DNA of 6,095 nucleotides from positions 1 to 6,095 of the forward strand of contig JASHRR010000609.1 in the NCBI GenBank assembly GCA_030037185.1. Direction: 5' to 3'. Of this stretch, positions 1-5,981 are shown one piece after another. Below the pieces are notes generated by a model. It ran no database searches and was not told the origin of the DNA. It saw only the letters and a list, made by a program, of their open reading frames with translations. Position numbers and translations under genes: made by a program. The stretch's first letter is position 1; each line of letters opens with the position of its first letter. The DNA comes from Xanthobacteraceae bacterium (GTDB lineage Bacteria > Pseudomonadota > Alphaproteobacteria > Rhizobiales > Xanthobacteraceae).

Positions 1-4
1 CCAG

Positions 5-676
5 CTAGAATTTCCAGTTGGCGCCTACCTTTACGACGCTGTCGCGTTCGCGGATGTCAGAGAGGAGAGATGAACCCGCCACCGAGGCGAAGCTAATCGT
101 TTGGGTTCCGAAGTCATAATAATTATATTCAAAGAACATGGTAAAGTTGTTGGTGATGGCATATTCGAAGCCACCTCCTATTGTCCAGCCGCTGCGCGTG
201 TCGCTCGCCGACGCGAATGTCGTGGTATCGGCAAATTGGATATTGTAGTTCTCGTGGGTCCAGGCGCCGCCGGCTTTCCCGTAAGCGAGCAGGCGACCCC
301 AGGCGTATCCGAAGCGGGCTGTCACCGAGGAAAGCAAATCGATTTTCGTTTCGTCAGTGAGCCCGACGTTCACCTGATCGGGATGCGTTCCCGAGAGGTT
401 TGACCAGGCCGCGTCGCCTTGAATTCCGAATACCCACGTCGAGATCTGATAATTGCAGCCAAGCTGACCTCCAAGGAGCAGGGCCGTCCCGTCGTGGGAT
501 CCAAGCGCCCCCCAGCCGCTTTCTTCGAACAGGCTGCCAAAGTGACCACCGCCATAGCAGCCGGTCCAATTGTAGGGCGCGGGCGGCGGAGCCGCCTTGA
601 CGGGAAGATCCGCGGCGATCAGCGGTCCCGCCGACGATGAGAGCAGACCAAGGCCGACAACAAACGAACTTTTCAT
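5..676 (-). CDS. Outer-membrane beta-barrel protein (Omp25/Omp31-like porin family)
   Basis: Predicted outer-membrane beta-barrel of 223 residues, a usual size for the eight-stranded OmpA-like/Omp25 barrels of Rhizobiales. An N-terminal signal peptide covers about residues 1-22 and is probably cleaved just before DLPVKAAPPP. A short Pro-rich linker leads into the first strand, YNWTGCY at 35-41. Alternating aromatic and hydrophobic strands follow, and the chain ends in KVGANWKF. The terminal Phe is the outer-membrane assembly signal recognised by the BAM complex. C40 and C74 (GCY and LGCNYQ) sit where relatives often have GFY and GYN, so a disulfide between the first two strands is possible (inference). 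The ATG at 674-676 has a purine-rich GGGGGAA about 4 bases upstream. It lies 77 bp downstream of a diverged paralogue on the same strand, so co-transcription is possible. The exact role (structure, adhesion or passive pore) cannot be told from sequence. Confidence 0.93.
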   Translation of the reverse strand: MKSSFVVGLGLLSSSAGPLIAADLPVKAAPPPAPYNWTGCYGGGHFGSLFEESGWGALGSHDGTALLLGGQLGCNYQISTWVFGIQGDAAWSNLSGTHPDQVNVGLTDETKIDLLSSVTARFGYAWGRLLAYGKAGGAWTHENYNIQFADTTTFASASDTRSGWTIGGGFEYAITNNFTMFFEYNYYDFGTQTISFASVAGSSLLSDIRERDSVVKVGANWKF

Positions 677-753
677 GAATTTCCCCCGATGCCTTGCAGC
701 AAGCGTCCGCAGCCCGACACCGCCATCAGCAGCGCCGAAGCCTCATCCCCTCA

Positions 754-1515
754 TCAGAACTTGTAATTCAACCCGATCTTGACGATGTGAGTCGTCGAGG
801 GGTCCTGCCTCCAACAGAAAGTGCCACTGCAGGTGTCGAAGGAGGTTCCACGTTCGACAAACATGTACTCGAATTTTCCCGTCCAATGGTCAAATATGGC
901 GTATTCGGCTCCGCCCCCGACAGTGAACGGGCTCTGAAATTTGCTGCCGGTGGCAAAAAAGGCAGGGTTGTTTGCGTCAGTGACCGTGGCGGTGCTGTCA
1001 AAAAAGGCGACGCCAAGCTTGCTGTACAGAAGGAGGCGGTCAAAGGCGACGCCGACGCGGCCGCCGACCAAGCCGTAGCCGGTGCCAACCTTCGAGGTAT
1101 CGCTCACGCTTCCCAAGCCGCCGCCCGGCGGCACAACAACGAGAGGCTGCGGCCCGGAGCCCTCGACGTGGAGAAATCCGCCTTCGCCTTCGATGCCGAC
1201 AACGAGCCAATTGTTAGCTTGCCAATTGCAGCCCAATGTGCCGCCGCCGATCCCCTCATTGCCGGGACTGAAATCCCATTGACTGACACCAGCGGGGGCG
1301 AAACCGTTCAGGTCTGTCGCTGTCCACTGATTCTGCGCCGCCCAGCCGACATATGCGCCGGCGTAACAACCCGTCCAGCTATAGGGCGCCACCGGCTTGG
1401 GCGGCGGTGCTTTGCCTGGCAGATCGGCAGCCCGCCCCGCTCCGACATCAATGACGGCGACGGCCGCAAGCCCGGCCGTGGCGGCCAGCGCCAGTTTACT
1501 CCACCAATTGTTCAT
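754..1515 (-). CDS. Outer-membrane beta-barrel protein, paralogue of the adjacent barrel gene
   Basis: Predicted 253-residue outer-membrane barrel of the same family as its downstream neighbour. I chose the ATG at 1513-1515 because it gives a clean signal peptide: MNNWWSK, a hydrophobic core at about 8-26, and cleavage near GRAA/DLPGKAPPP at 29-31. Extending to an ATG at 1600-1602 would add an Arg-rich segment unlike a secretion signal and would run into a conserved upstream element. The first strand is YSWTGCY (45-51). C50 and C96 (TLGCNWQ) repeat the Cys pair of the neighbour. A second pair, C229 and C234 (CX4C), lies in what is probably a surface loop before the last strand, which ends KIGLNYKF with the terminal Phe. 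The Shine-Dalgarno sequence is poor, with only G-rich sequence upstream. The element at 1569-1678 is its likely control region. Similarity to the neighbour is clear at the N-terminus but low elsewhere, so the duplication is old or the loops evolve fast. Confidence 0.93.
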   Translation of the reverse strand: MNNWWSKLALAATAGLAAVAVIDVGAGRAADLPGKAPPPKPVAPYSWTGCYAGAYVGWAAQNQWTATDLNGFAPAGVSQWDFSPGNEGIGGGTLGCNWQANNWLVVGIEGEGGFLHVEGSGPQPLVVVPPGGGLGSVSDTSKVGTGYGLVGGRVGVAFDRLLLYSKLGVAFFDSTATVTDANNPAFFATGSKFQSPFTVGGGAEYAIFDHWTGKFEYMFVERGTSFDTCSGTFCWRQDPSTTHIVKIGLNYKF

Positions 1516-1568
1516 GCTGTTGCCCCAGCCCCTGTTAGGCAAACGCCGCCGGCGGGCACCGTCCACCC

Positions 1569-1678
1569 AAATCACCCAGCGTCTCAATGTTCGCAAGCGC
1601 ACACAAAAAATCGATATGGATATTGGGGCGATTTCATATTTTTAAAATATCATTTTTTCATTTATCAGCCGGTTTGCA
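1569..1678 (-). promoter_or_regulatory. Shared upstream element, copy A (reads toward the barrel genes)
   Basis: On the minus strand this stretch matches copy B (2136-2247, plus strand). Conserved blocks in order are TGCAAA (1678-1673), an AT-rich tract, the 14-mer CATATCGATTTTTT (1618-1605), CATTGAG (1589-1583), CGCTGGG (1581-1575) and GATT. The 14-mer and CATTGAG start 29 nt apart in both copies. TGCAAA and the 14-mer start 60 nt apart here and 61 nt apart in B. The CATTGAG block ends about 67 nt before the barrel ATG at 1515. The AT-rich core inside GC-rich DNA suits a promoter or nucleoid-protein target. I see no convincing sigma-70, sigma-54 or RpoH pair, so the exact promoter is not assigned. 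Confidence 0.6.
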
Positions 1679-2135
1679 CGAAAAGCAGCCAATTGATGGC
1701 TTATTGTGCGACAACTACATGCAAAAGATGAAGTTCGCGTTGCGGGCGCGGGTCGGTGTCACCAATGGACTATCACGAGGTCAGAGAACCAGCTCACATC
1801 CCATTTTTGGGAAGCAATGCGAGCGCCAGCAACATGCTACCCGCTGGCGGTGACCCGGCTAGGGTTGGGACCAATTGAACTGTTTTCCACAGCTCAACGC
1901 TACCCCACGCCGGGTTTAATTTTGCGTCGTCTCCCGTCGGGGGCGACGCGTCCGGCGCCGCTTCGCTTGTCGAGGTATCCGCCAGCGATGCCGATACAGT
2001 CAGGGGTGATCGCTGTTCGGGATTTGAACCAACGGAAATGGATTGCAGCCGCCCCAGCAACAAGCTTGGCGGGCGTTAATTCGCGGCCGATCGCTCATAT
2101 TCTTCGCAGGACAAAGCGCAGTTGCCCCGTTTACA
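1679..2135. other. Gene-free core between the two inverted upstream elements
   Basis: No convincing gene is visible. Near its left end, AGCCA and TGGCT form a short inverted repeat around TCAAT on the minus strand (about 1686-1700). An 11-mer, TACATGCAAAA, occurs at 1716-1726 and again at 2132-2142, just inside the right-hand element. On the minus strand a reading frame open from 2063 to 1794 has fair GC at third positions (motifs such as TSTSEAAPDASPPTGDD). It starts only with TTG, has no ribosome binding site and resembles nothing I know, so it is at best a coding remnant. The region otherwise looks like a long divergent regulatory interval. Confidence 0.5.
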
Positions 2136-2247
2136 TGCAAAACAGCATATGGTGGAGAAAAAATATATAATAATAGTATGGAAGCTGTCTGCTATTCATA
2201 TCGATTTTTTTGTTCAGTCGCGAAACATTGAGCCGCTGGGGGATTGG
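2136..2247 (+). promoter_or_regulatory. Shared upstream element, copy B (reads toward the lipoprotein gene)
   Basis: Counterpart of copy A in inverted orientation. Blocks are TGCAAA (2136-2141), an AT-rich tract (about 2153-2180) containing TATAAT at 2166-2171, CATATCGATTTTTT (2197-2210), CATTGAG (2226-2232), CGCTGGG (2234-2240) and GATT. The TATAAT could be a -10 box, but no -35 partner stands at the right distance and it is not strictly conserved in copy A. ATGC and GCAT at 2135-2148 form a small inverted repeat around AAAACA that could be half of an operator. The lipoprotein ATG lies about 130 nt beyond CATTGAG, so the leader is longer than on the barrel side. Function is inferred from conserved sequence, conserved spacing and position. 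Confidence 0.6.
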
Positions 2248-2361
2248 TGCAACGGCAACTTCAACGCAAACCCCGTCATTCTGCGCCCGAAAAGCAATGC
2301 CCTGGTCGCCGCTGACGACTTGAGTCGGCAGTTCTGACCGCAACCAACGGAGGCACTTTCC

Positions 2362-2565
2362 ATGAGGAAATCGATGATCGAAAAGCTGGTCATCTGGCCA
2401 ACTCTCTGCCTTACGGGTGCGATCGCTTTGATTGCGGGCGGCTGTACCTACAGCGACGCCGCCGTGCACAAGGCGGCACCAATGAAGGCCGGCACGCAGC
2501 AGCAACAAAAACCGATCAAGCTGCGGTATTATGGCGGCCCGAAAAGTCCGATGTATCCCGAGTAA
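2362..2565 (+). CDS. Small predicted lipoprotein
   Basis: A 67-residue protein with a lipoprotein-type signal: MRKSMIEK, a hydrophobic stretch at about 9-25 and the lipobox-like IAGGC with C28 as the likely lipidated residue. The -3 position is Ala rather than the more usual Leu, which is tolerated but not ideal. The mature part is only 40 residues, polar, with QQQQK and a C-terminal YYGGPKSPMYPE. I recognise no domain. The start is well supported: GGAGG at 2349-2353 lies 8 nt before the ATG. It is preceded by copy B of the shared upstream element, which suggests co-regulation with the barrel gene at 754-1515. Short alphaproteobacterial envelope lipoproteins of this type are common and mostly uncharacterised. 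The function is unknown. Confidence 0.8.
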   Translation: MRKSMIEKLVIWPTLCLTGAIALIAGGCTYSDAAVHKAAPMKAGTQQQQKPIKLRYYGGPKSPMYPE

Positions 2566-2759
2566 TTGGTAACTCGCTGAAAGCAACCGCCTCTCCGTAA
2601 TATCTATATTGACCTCTATTAGATTGCTGTAAAACACTGATTTGTCGCCATACGTAAAACCGAAGTTGGCCGGATCGTCCTTTGATCATCGATAAGGGCG
2701 CCAGCCTGATCGAGGAGGAGCGACCCACGTGGCTTGGCGCGCCGCCGCACCGAACAGGG

Positions 2760-2916
2760 CCTGAGCAATATACCTGCGCCGAGCTCTGGCCCGCAGACCA
2801 GCTGTTCGCCCCGCAGTCCTGGATTCGGACGGGGGACCGAAATGTCAATCCGCCTTCCGATCGATCCGAACGTTGCGGCGGAAGCGGTACCGTTGAACAA
2901 TGCGCAAGCCGGTTAG
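2760..2916 (+). pseudogene. Possible eroded 3' end of a histidine kinase gene
   Basis: In the frame ending at TAG 2914-2916, codons from 2818 read PGFGRGTEMSIRLPIDPN. This matches the style of the last strands of histidine kinase ATPase domains (G.GKGTE.S.RLPL). Just upstream, in another frame, codons at 2793-2813 read ADQLFAP, as expected for the preceding (GG)Q.FA segment. One frameshift near 2814 would join them. Further upstream, stops and low similarity hide any kinase core. The remnant overlaps the regulator start by 17 nt, the arrangement often seen in kinase-regulator operons. The resemblance is short and made by eye, so chance is not excluded. The interval 2566-2759 shows no gene; GAGGAGGAG at 2712-2720 precedes a GTG that opens only 11 codons. 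Confidence 0.35.
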
Positions 2917-3619
2917 CACGGTCCTGGTGATCGACGACGAACCGCAGATCAGGCGTTTCATTAGCGCAGGCCTGGAGCTTCACGGCTATCGGGTGCGCGA
3001 ATCCGAAAATGGCTCGGCTGGGTTAAAGGCGGTCGCCCAATTTCAGCCGAACCTGATAATTCTGGACCTTATCTTGCCGGACATGAACGGACTCGAAGTG
3101 CTCGAGACTGTACGATCCTGGTCGGATGTTCCGGTCATCGTGCTGTCGATCCAAGCCGACGAGGAACGCAAGGTACAACTCCTCAGAAGCGGCGCTGACG
3201 ATTACATGATCAAGCCGTTCGGCATTGCCGAACTGGCTGCACGCTGCGAGGCCGCCCTGCGCCGCTATCACAAGACCGTTGACAAGGACCCAGTTGTGCA
3301 CACCGGGCCGCTGACCGTTGACCTCGTCTCGCGCGCCGTGACGCTCGACGGGCGACACATATCGCTGACTCGCCAGGAATATCGGTTGCTATATTTGCTC
3401 GCCGCCCAGCTTGGGCTGGTGATCACCCACCAACAACTTATCAAAGATATTTGGGGCGATTCCTCGCCCGACCACGTGCAGTATCTGCGGACGCTGATAC
3501 GAAGGCTGCGCGAGAAGCTCGAAGTCGACCCAAGCCAACCTAAGCTGCTTATATCGGAGTCCGGCGTCGGCTATCGCCTGGAGCCCGTTGCCGTTCGATC
3601 GCCAAGGTCGAACTCGTGA
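2900..3619 (+). CDS. OmpR/PhoB-family response regulator, KdpE-like
   Basis: A 239-residue cytoplasmic transcription regulator activated by phosphorylation. The receiver domain (about 7-120) has the acidic pair D12-D13, phospho-acceptor D56 in LIILDLILPDMNG, S83 and K105 in the KPFG motif. The winged-helix DNA-binding domain (about 131-229) has SLTRQEYRLL, the recognition-helix region DHVQYLRTLIRRLREKLE at 191-208 and the final hairpin SGVGYRLEP. Motifs such as RSWSDVPVIVLS, GADDY.IKPFGIAEL and the HVQYLRTLI helix resemble KdpE, the potassium-transporter regulator. No kdpFABC or kdpD lies in the window, so the target is unknown and no symbol is given. The ATG at 2900 has only a weak purine stretch upstream (GCGGAAGCG). 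It overlaps the possible kinase remnant, so translation may once have been coupled. No other in-frame start keeps the first beta strand intact. The length is normal for the family. Confidence 0.97.
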   Translation: MRKPVSTVLVIDDEPQIRRFISAGLELHGYRVRESENGSAGLKAVAQFQPNLIILDLILPDMNGLEVLETVRSWSDVPVIVLSIQADEERKVQLLRSGADDYMIKPFGIAELAARCEAALRRYHKTVDKDPVVHTGPLTVDLVSRAVTLDGRHISLTRQEYRLLYLLAAQLGLVITHQQLIKDIWGDSSPDHVQYLRTLIRRLREKLEVDPSQPKLLISESGVGYRLEPVAVRSPRSNS

Positions 3620-3765
3620 GGCGGGCCGGCGGGCCGGTTGTGACATCTTCGTTATCAGCAGCGGCACGGGGCAGCACAATCGATAAGACTCTTTTGAGGA
3701 AGAAGGGCGCAACCATGGCGGCAGCAAGGCGGTTCCACTTCATCGGAACGCGCTCCATTCCTCCA

Positions 3766-4170
3766 TCACTCTCCGAACAGATTACTCCAGTCCTGCCCCT
3801 TCGCCTTGGCGGCAACTGCATCACAGGCGTCTTTTTTGCCGAGGCATCGGGTTTGCACGATCGCATTGAGTGAGTCGCCGGCCGGTACGATTTGAAGGCA
3901 GGCCACGGCTGGGAATGCTGGCTGCGAATCCTGAGCGAATGCCCAAATCATCTGGTCGCCCGCAAGTATGACATGGGTAGAGCGCTCTATGACGCGCCAG
4001 CCGTGATTGGCCTCATTGCGGAGGTTCGCATAAAGTTGTGACAGTGAATCGAATTGTCGACCACAAAGCTCATCGGCCCTCGCACTCCCGGGCGCCAGAA
4101 ACATCCGAACAGCCAGGAGTTGGGACAGCATGATTGCGCAGCAGCACAGTCGTCTTATCTCGAATGGCAT
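3766..4170 (-). CDS. Exported protein of unknown function, four conserved-looking cysteines
   Basis: The proposed start is the ATG at 4168-4170, giving 134 residues. It places the basic MPFEIRR before a hydrophobic core (8-26) and a signal peptidase site at SARA/DELCG (29-36). The frame is open up to an ATG at 4347, but those extra residues do not look like protein. ATGs at 4197 and 4128 are alternatives. No start has a strong ribosome binding site. The mature protein of about 102 residues has C36, C91, C109 and C116, which could form two disulfides in the periplasm. Other features are the core GWRVIERSTHVILAG, the aromatic patch IWAFAQ and a Lys/Ala-rich C-terminal helix ending DWSNLFGE. I recall similar small uncharacterised exported proteins in Bradyrhizobium-type genomes but cannot assign a named family. 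It converges on the response regulator, with 146 bp between the two stops. Confidence 0.75.
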   Translation of the reverse strand: MPFEIRRLCCCAIMLSQLLAVRMFLAPGSARADELCGRQFDSLSQLYANLRNEANHGWRVIERSTHVILAGDQMIWAFAQDSQPAFPAVACLQIVPAGDSLNAIVQTRCLGKKDACDAVAAKAKGQDWSNLFGE

Positions 4171-4634
4171 TGGGGGGCCGCCAGCGTGTCCGCGCATGTT
4201 GGAATGTCCAAAACTATGCGCACCGGGCAGCGAAAAATCAATAGCCATTTGATCGATATCGAGGCCAGGAAGTTCCGACTTCCGCTCGCATGCGATTGCT
4301 CGTGAAATGCGCCCGTCGGATCTGGAGAGGTTGCAGGAGCAATCCAAGCCGTCACAATGGATGGCGCAAACCGACGTCTTTCGGGTCAGTCCCTCAAGCG
4401 GACTCAGCGCATAATACCTTCAATATATTTCGCGTTCAGTGGTAACGCTTGCAGCGCGGCGACAGCGCTTCCGGTGCCAAGCTGCTCGATTTTGCCCCGC
4501 CATCCATACCCCGCCGGCTACTTGCCCAGTTGAAGGTTTAGCGTCGTCGCGGTCTCAGCGACCCTGAAAGCTGCTCGACCGCCCGCCGGCAAGCAAAGCA
4601 GGTCCCTCTAGCGCGATTAGACTCCGGTTGATGG
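4171..4634. other. Gene-free stretch upstream of the exported protein
   Basis: No gene is supported on either strand. Small structures are GGAAGT/ACTTCC with a TCCG loop at 4268-4283 and a weak GGTC/GACC pair around 4550-4562. An AT-rich patch at about 4410-4432 includes a minus-strand TATTAT that could be a -10 box for the gene at 3766-4170, but no -35 element is evident. Part of the left side may belong to that gene if it starts farther upstream than 4170. Confidence 0.5.
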
Positions 4635-5156
4635 CTACTGCGCCGAGGGGGGAGAGCGAGACCCCTCGGGCGGCGCGGGGAGCGGAGGCGACCGGGTGCC
4701 CCGGGGGATGAAAGGCAGCGCTGCAGGATTCCCGCCCGGGCGCGTGCCGAAGCCAAAGAATCGCCGTGGCGGCCGGCAAAAATTGTCGCCGCGTCCTGAA
4801 AGATCCGCGATCAACTCGTCAGTGATGTTGACTTCGGTGGCGGGCTGCTTGGCGCTGGCCCAAAACTTCTTCACGGCCCTTCGGGTCTGATCGCCCAGCT
4901 TGCCGTCGGCCGTGCCCTGGAAGCAGTCGAGCCGCCGCAACTCAAGCTGCGCCTTCCTGATCTGCCCGGGCGAATTGGCGCGCGATGCTGACAGCGCGTT
5001 GGCGACCGGCTGGCTTGGCTCGCCGGCCGCGCGATCTGGGACGGAAACATCTTGTGCGAACTCGACTGTGCGGCTTGTATCAAACGCACCCGCCGGCGGC
5101 GCGGACAGCGCAATTGCAACGGCAAGTGATCCGTTCCGCCAAACCCAGCCGTGCAT
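4635..5156 (-). CDS. Secreted protein with peptidoglycan-binding-like domain and Pro-rich tail
   Basis: Predicted 173-residue exported protein. The ATG at 5154-5156 is preferred over the in-frame TTG two codons earlier, because AGGGGAAG sits 6 nt before it. Residues 1-24 form a signal peptide (MHGWVWRNGS, then a hydrophobic run ending PPAGA). Residues 25-63 look disordered. Residues 64-127 resemble a peptidoglycan-binding-like repeat: IRKAQLELRRLDCFQGTADG, then LGDQTRRAVKKFW, then a helix ELIADL. In this fold a helical bundle contacts cell-wall peptide stems. C78 and C127 bracket the domain and may pair in the periplasm. Residues 128-173 are Pro/Arg/Gly-rich with no recognisable catalytic domain, so the protein is likely a binding or scaffold factor, not an enzyme. 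The final codons fall in a strong hairpin (4643-4669). Domain assignment is by eye. Confidence 0.78.
   Translation of the reverse strand: MHGWVWRNGSLAVAIALSAPPAGAFDTSRTVEFAQDVSVPDRAAGEPSQPVANALSASRANSPGQIRKAQLELRRLDCFQGTADGKLGDQTRRAVKKFWASAKQPATEVNITDELIADLSGRGDNFCRPPRRFFGFGTRPGGNPAALPFIPRGTRSPPLPAPPEGSRSPPSAQ
4643..4669. other. Perfect 8-bp GC-rich hairpin at a gene's 3' end
   Basis: CCGAGGGG (4643-4650) and CCCCTCGG (4662-4669) are perfect inverted repeats around an 11-nt loop. They begin a few codons before the minus-strand stop at 4635-4637. There is no T-run after the stem on the minus strand, so it is not a standard intrinsic terminator. It could protect the mRNA 3' end, or simply reflect Pro/Gly-rich codons. 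Confidence 0.6.
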
Positions 5157-5536
5157 CGCCAACTTCCCCTTTTGCTGATATCGCGTCTGCGGCGGACGCT
5201 AGCATGGTAGGGTGCGTAAAGCGAAGCGCTCCTGCGACCCTCCGGCGGTCCATCGCCATTACCGTGTCATGCCCCGGGCACTGCGCGGTCGAAAGACAAG
5301 CAAGGCCTTGCGGGCAGGGCATCGCCGCTTTCTGCGGGCGAAGACACTCCTTTGAGGCGTTCATTCGGGATTAGTCGGCCTCGCATGCTCGTCCCTATTC
5401 GCTCACATATCTGCCAACGTATTTAAAACGATTATAAGCAGTCCAATGAGGGGCGCTTAGGGAACATGCCGACGTGGGGCCGCTCGGATTTCCGCTGGAC
5501 CACACCACCGTCGGGCATTCGCCACTCTGACGATGA
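5157..5536. other. Gene-free stretch between two minus-strand genes
   Basis: No supported gene on either strand. It contains a palindromic repeat-like sequence at 5205-5243, a short palindrome TGCCCCGGGCA at 5270-5280, and an AT-rich patch at about 5402-5440. That patch is the only promoter-like composition upstream of the gene at 4635-5156, but it is 250 bp away and no clear -35/-10 pair was found. Confidence 0.5.
5205..5243. repeat. Imperfect palindrome resembling a dispersed intergenic repeat
   Basis: AGGGT (5209-5213) and ACCCT (5237-5241) are the outer arms. AGCG (5220-5223) and CGCT (5227-5230) form an inner stem with a 3-nt loop. The order TAGGGTG, then AAAGCGAAGCG, then an ACCC-type arm resembles short intergenic palindromes that I recall as frequent in Bradyrhizobium-type genomes (TAGGGTGGG...AGCGAAGCG...CCCACC). 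Only one copy lies in this window, so repeat status rests on memory. It would be a degenerate copy. Confidence 0.4.
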
Positions 5537-5806
5537 CTAAGCGTCGTTTAGATCCTTGATGGTGACGGTCAAGACCTCATAAGGGACTCGAGTCGTCTGA
5601 TCATATTTATTGCTGGCGGCACGCTCGATCCTGTCCCTGCCCGTCTCAAAGATTTCAGTTGGTCCAGTTAAGCCTATCATTCTGCCAAATTGGGACAGGG
5701 TTTGAAGATCAATTCGGCATATCACTTCCAATCGCTCGTCCAGCATCAGGAAGTAAATGCCATCTTGGCGGACTGTGTACTTGCCCGGTGCTCCCGTTAA
5801 CGGCAT
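5537..5806 (-). CDS. DUF1488-like small protein
   Basis: An 89-residue soluble protein without signal peptide or membrane segment. The order of features fits my memory of the DUF1488 family: an N-terminal MPLTGAPGKYTV, a short beta hairpin GIYFLMLDERLEVICRID (16-33), a helix with LQTL, then FETGRDRIERAASNKYD and the closing VLTVTIKDLN. Members are typically 80-100 residues and uncharacterised. The ATG at 5804-5806 is preceded by AGCAGGTG about 6 nt upstream, and no earlier start looks better. It stands alone, with large gaps on both sides. The upstream gap contains a nested hairpin (5907-5947). The family call is from pattern memory only. Confidence 0.8.
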   Translation of the reverse strand: MPLTGAPGKYTVRQDGIYFLMLDERLEVICRIDLQTLSQFGRMIGLTGPTEIFETGRDRIERAASNKYDQTTRVPYEVLTVTIKDLNDA

Positions 5807-5906
5807 TCATTGCACCTGCTTGCAGACGCGGGCAACCGGGGGCGGCCTGCCCCGATTGGCACCAGGGTCCGAGGCGCCCCCCTACCCGACTCGAGCGACT
5901 AACCCC

Positions 5907-5947
5907 CGTGGCTGTGCCGGGATCGCTACTGCGCGGTAGGAGCCACG
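5907..5947. other. Nested hairpin upstream of the DUF1488-like gene
   Basis: CGTGGCT (5907-5913) pairs perfectly with AGCCACG (5941-5947). Inside, CTAC (5926-5929) pairs with GTAG (5936-5939) around TGCGCG. The inner hairpin abuts the outer 3' arm with a single base between. It lies between the partial gene at the right edge and the DUF1488-like gene, about 100 nt before the latter's start on the minus strand. It may be a transcription boundary or a leader structure; no T-run follows. Confidence 0.45.
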
Positions 5948-5962
5948 CAAACAAATACCCGC

Positions 5963-5980
5963 CGGTTTGAGCGAAAACCG
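5963..5980 (-). terminator. Weak candidate terminator after the partial gene
   Basis: On the minus strand CGGTTT, loop TCGCTC and AAACCG form a 6-bp stem that starts one base past the TAA of the right-edge gene. The following bases (GCGGGTATTTGTTTG) are only moderately T-rich, so termination would be inefficient at best. Confidence 0.3.
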
Positions 5981-5981
5981 C

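Noticed and set aside
694..1731. Long plus-strand open frame antisense to a barrel gene
   Set aside because: It is a high-GC shadow of the well-supported barrel gene, with no ribosome binding site or domain.
2018..2030. Minus-strand GGTTCAAATCCCG resembling a tRNA T-loop, hinting at a tRNA or attachment-site remnant
   Set aside because: The five bases on each side do not form a T-stem, and no anticodon arm, acceptor stem or integrase gene is present.
2131..2637. Minus-strand open frame across the lipoprotein gene
   Set aside because: It covers the regulatory element and the opposite strand of a gene with a strong Shine-Dalgarno sequence; its composition is not protein-like.
3620..3640. GC-rich repeat GGGCCGGC after the regulator as a terminator
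   Set aside because: The possible stem is only 4 bp and no T-run follows; it reads as a short direct repeat in GC-rich DNA.
3616..3873. Plus-strand frame starting at GTG overlapping the regulator stop, or at ATG 3715 with AGGAAG upstream
   Set aside because: It is antisense to the exported-protein gene at 3766-4170, whose signal peptide and cysteine pattern are far more protein-like.
4253..4279. Minus-strand GGAAC with a downstream CGAT, resembling an EcfG general-stress promoter
   Set aside because: The -10 should be CGTT, and the GGAAC lies inside a local palindrome, so the match is too weak.
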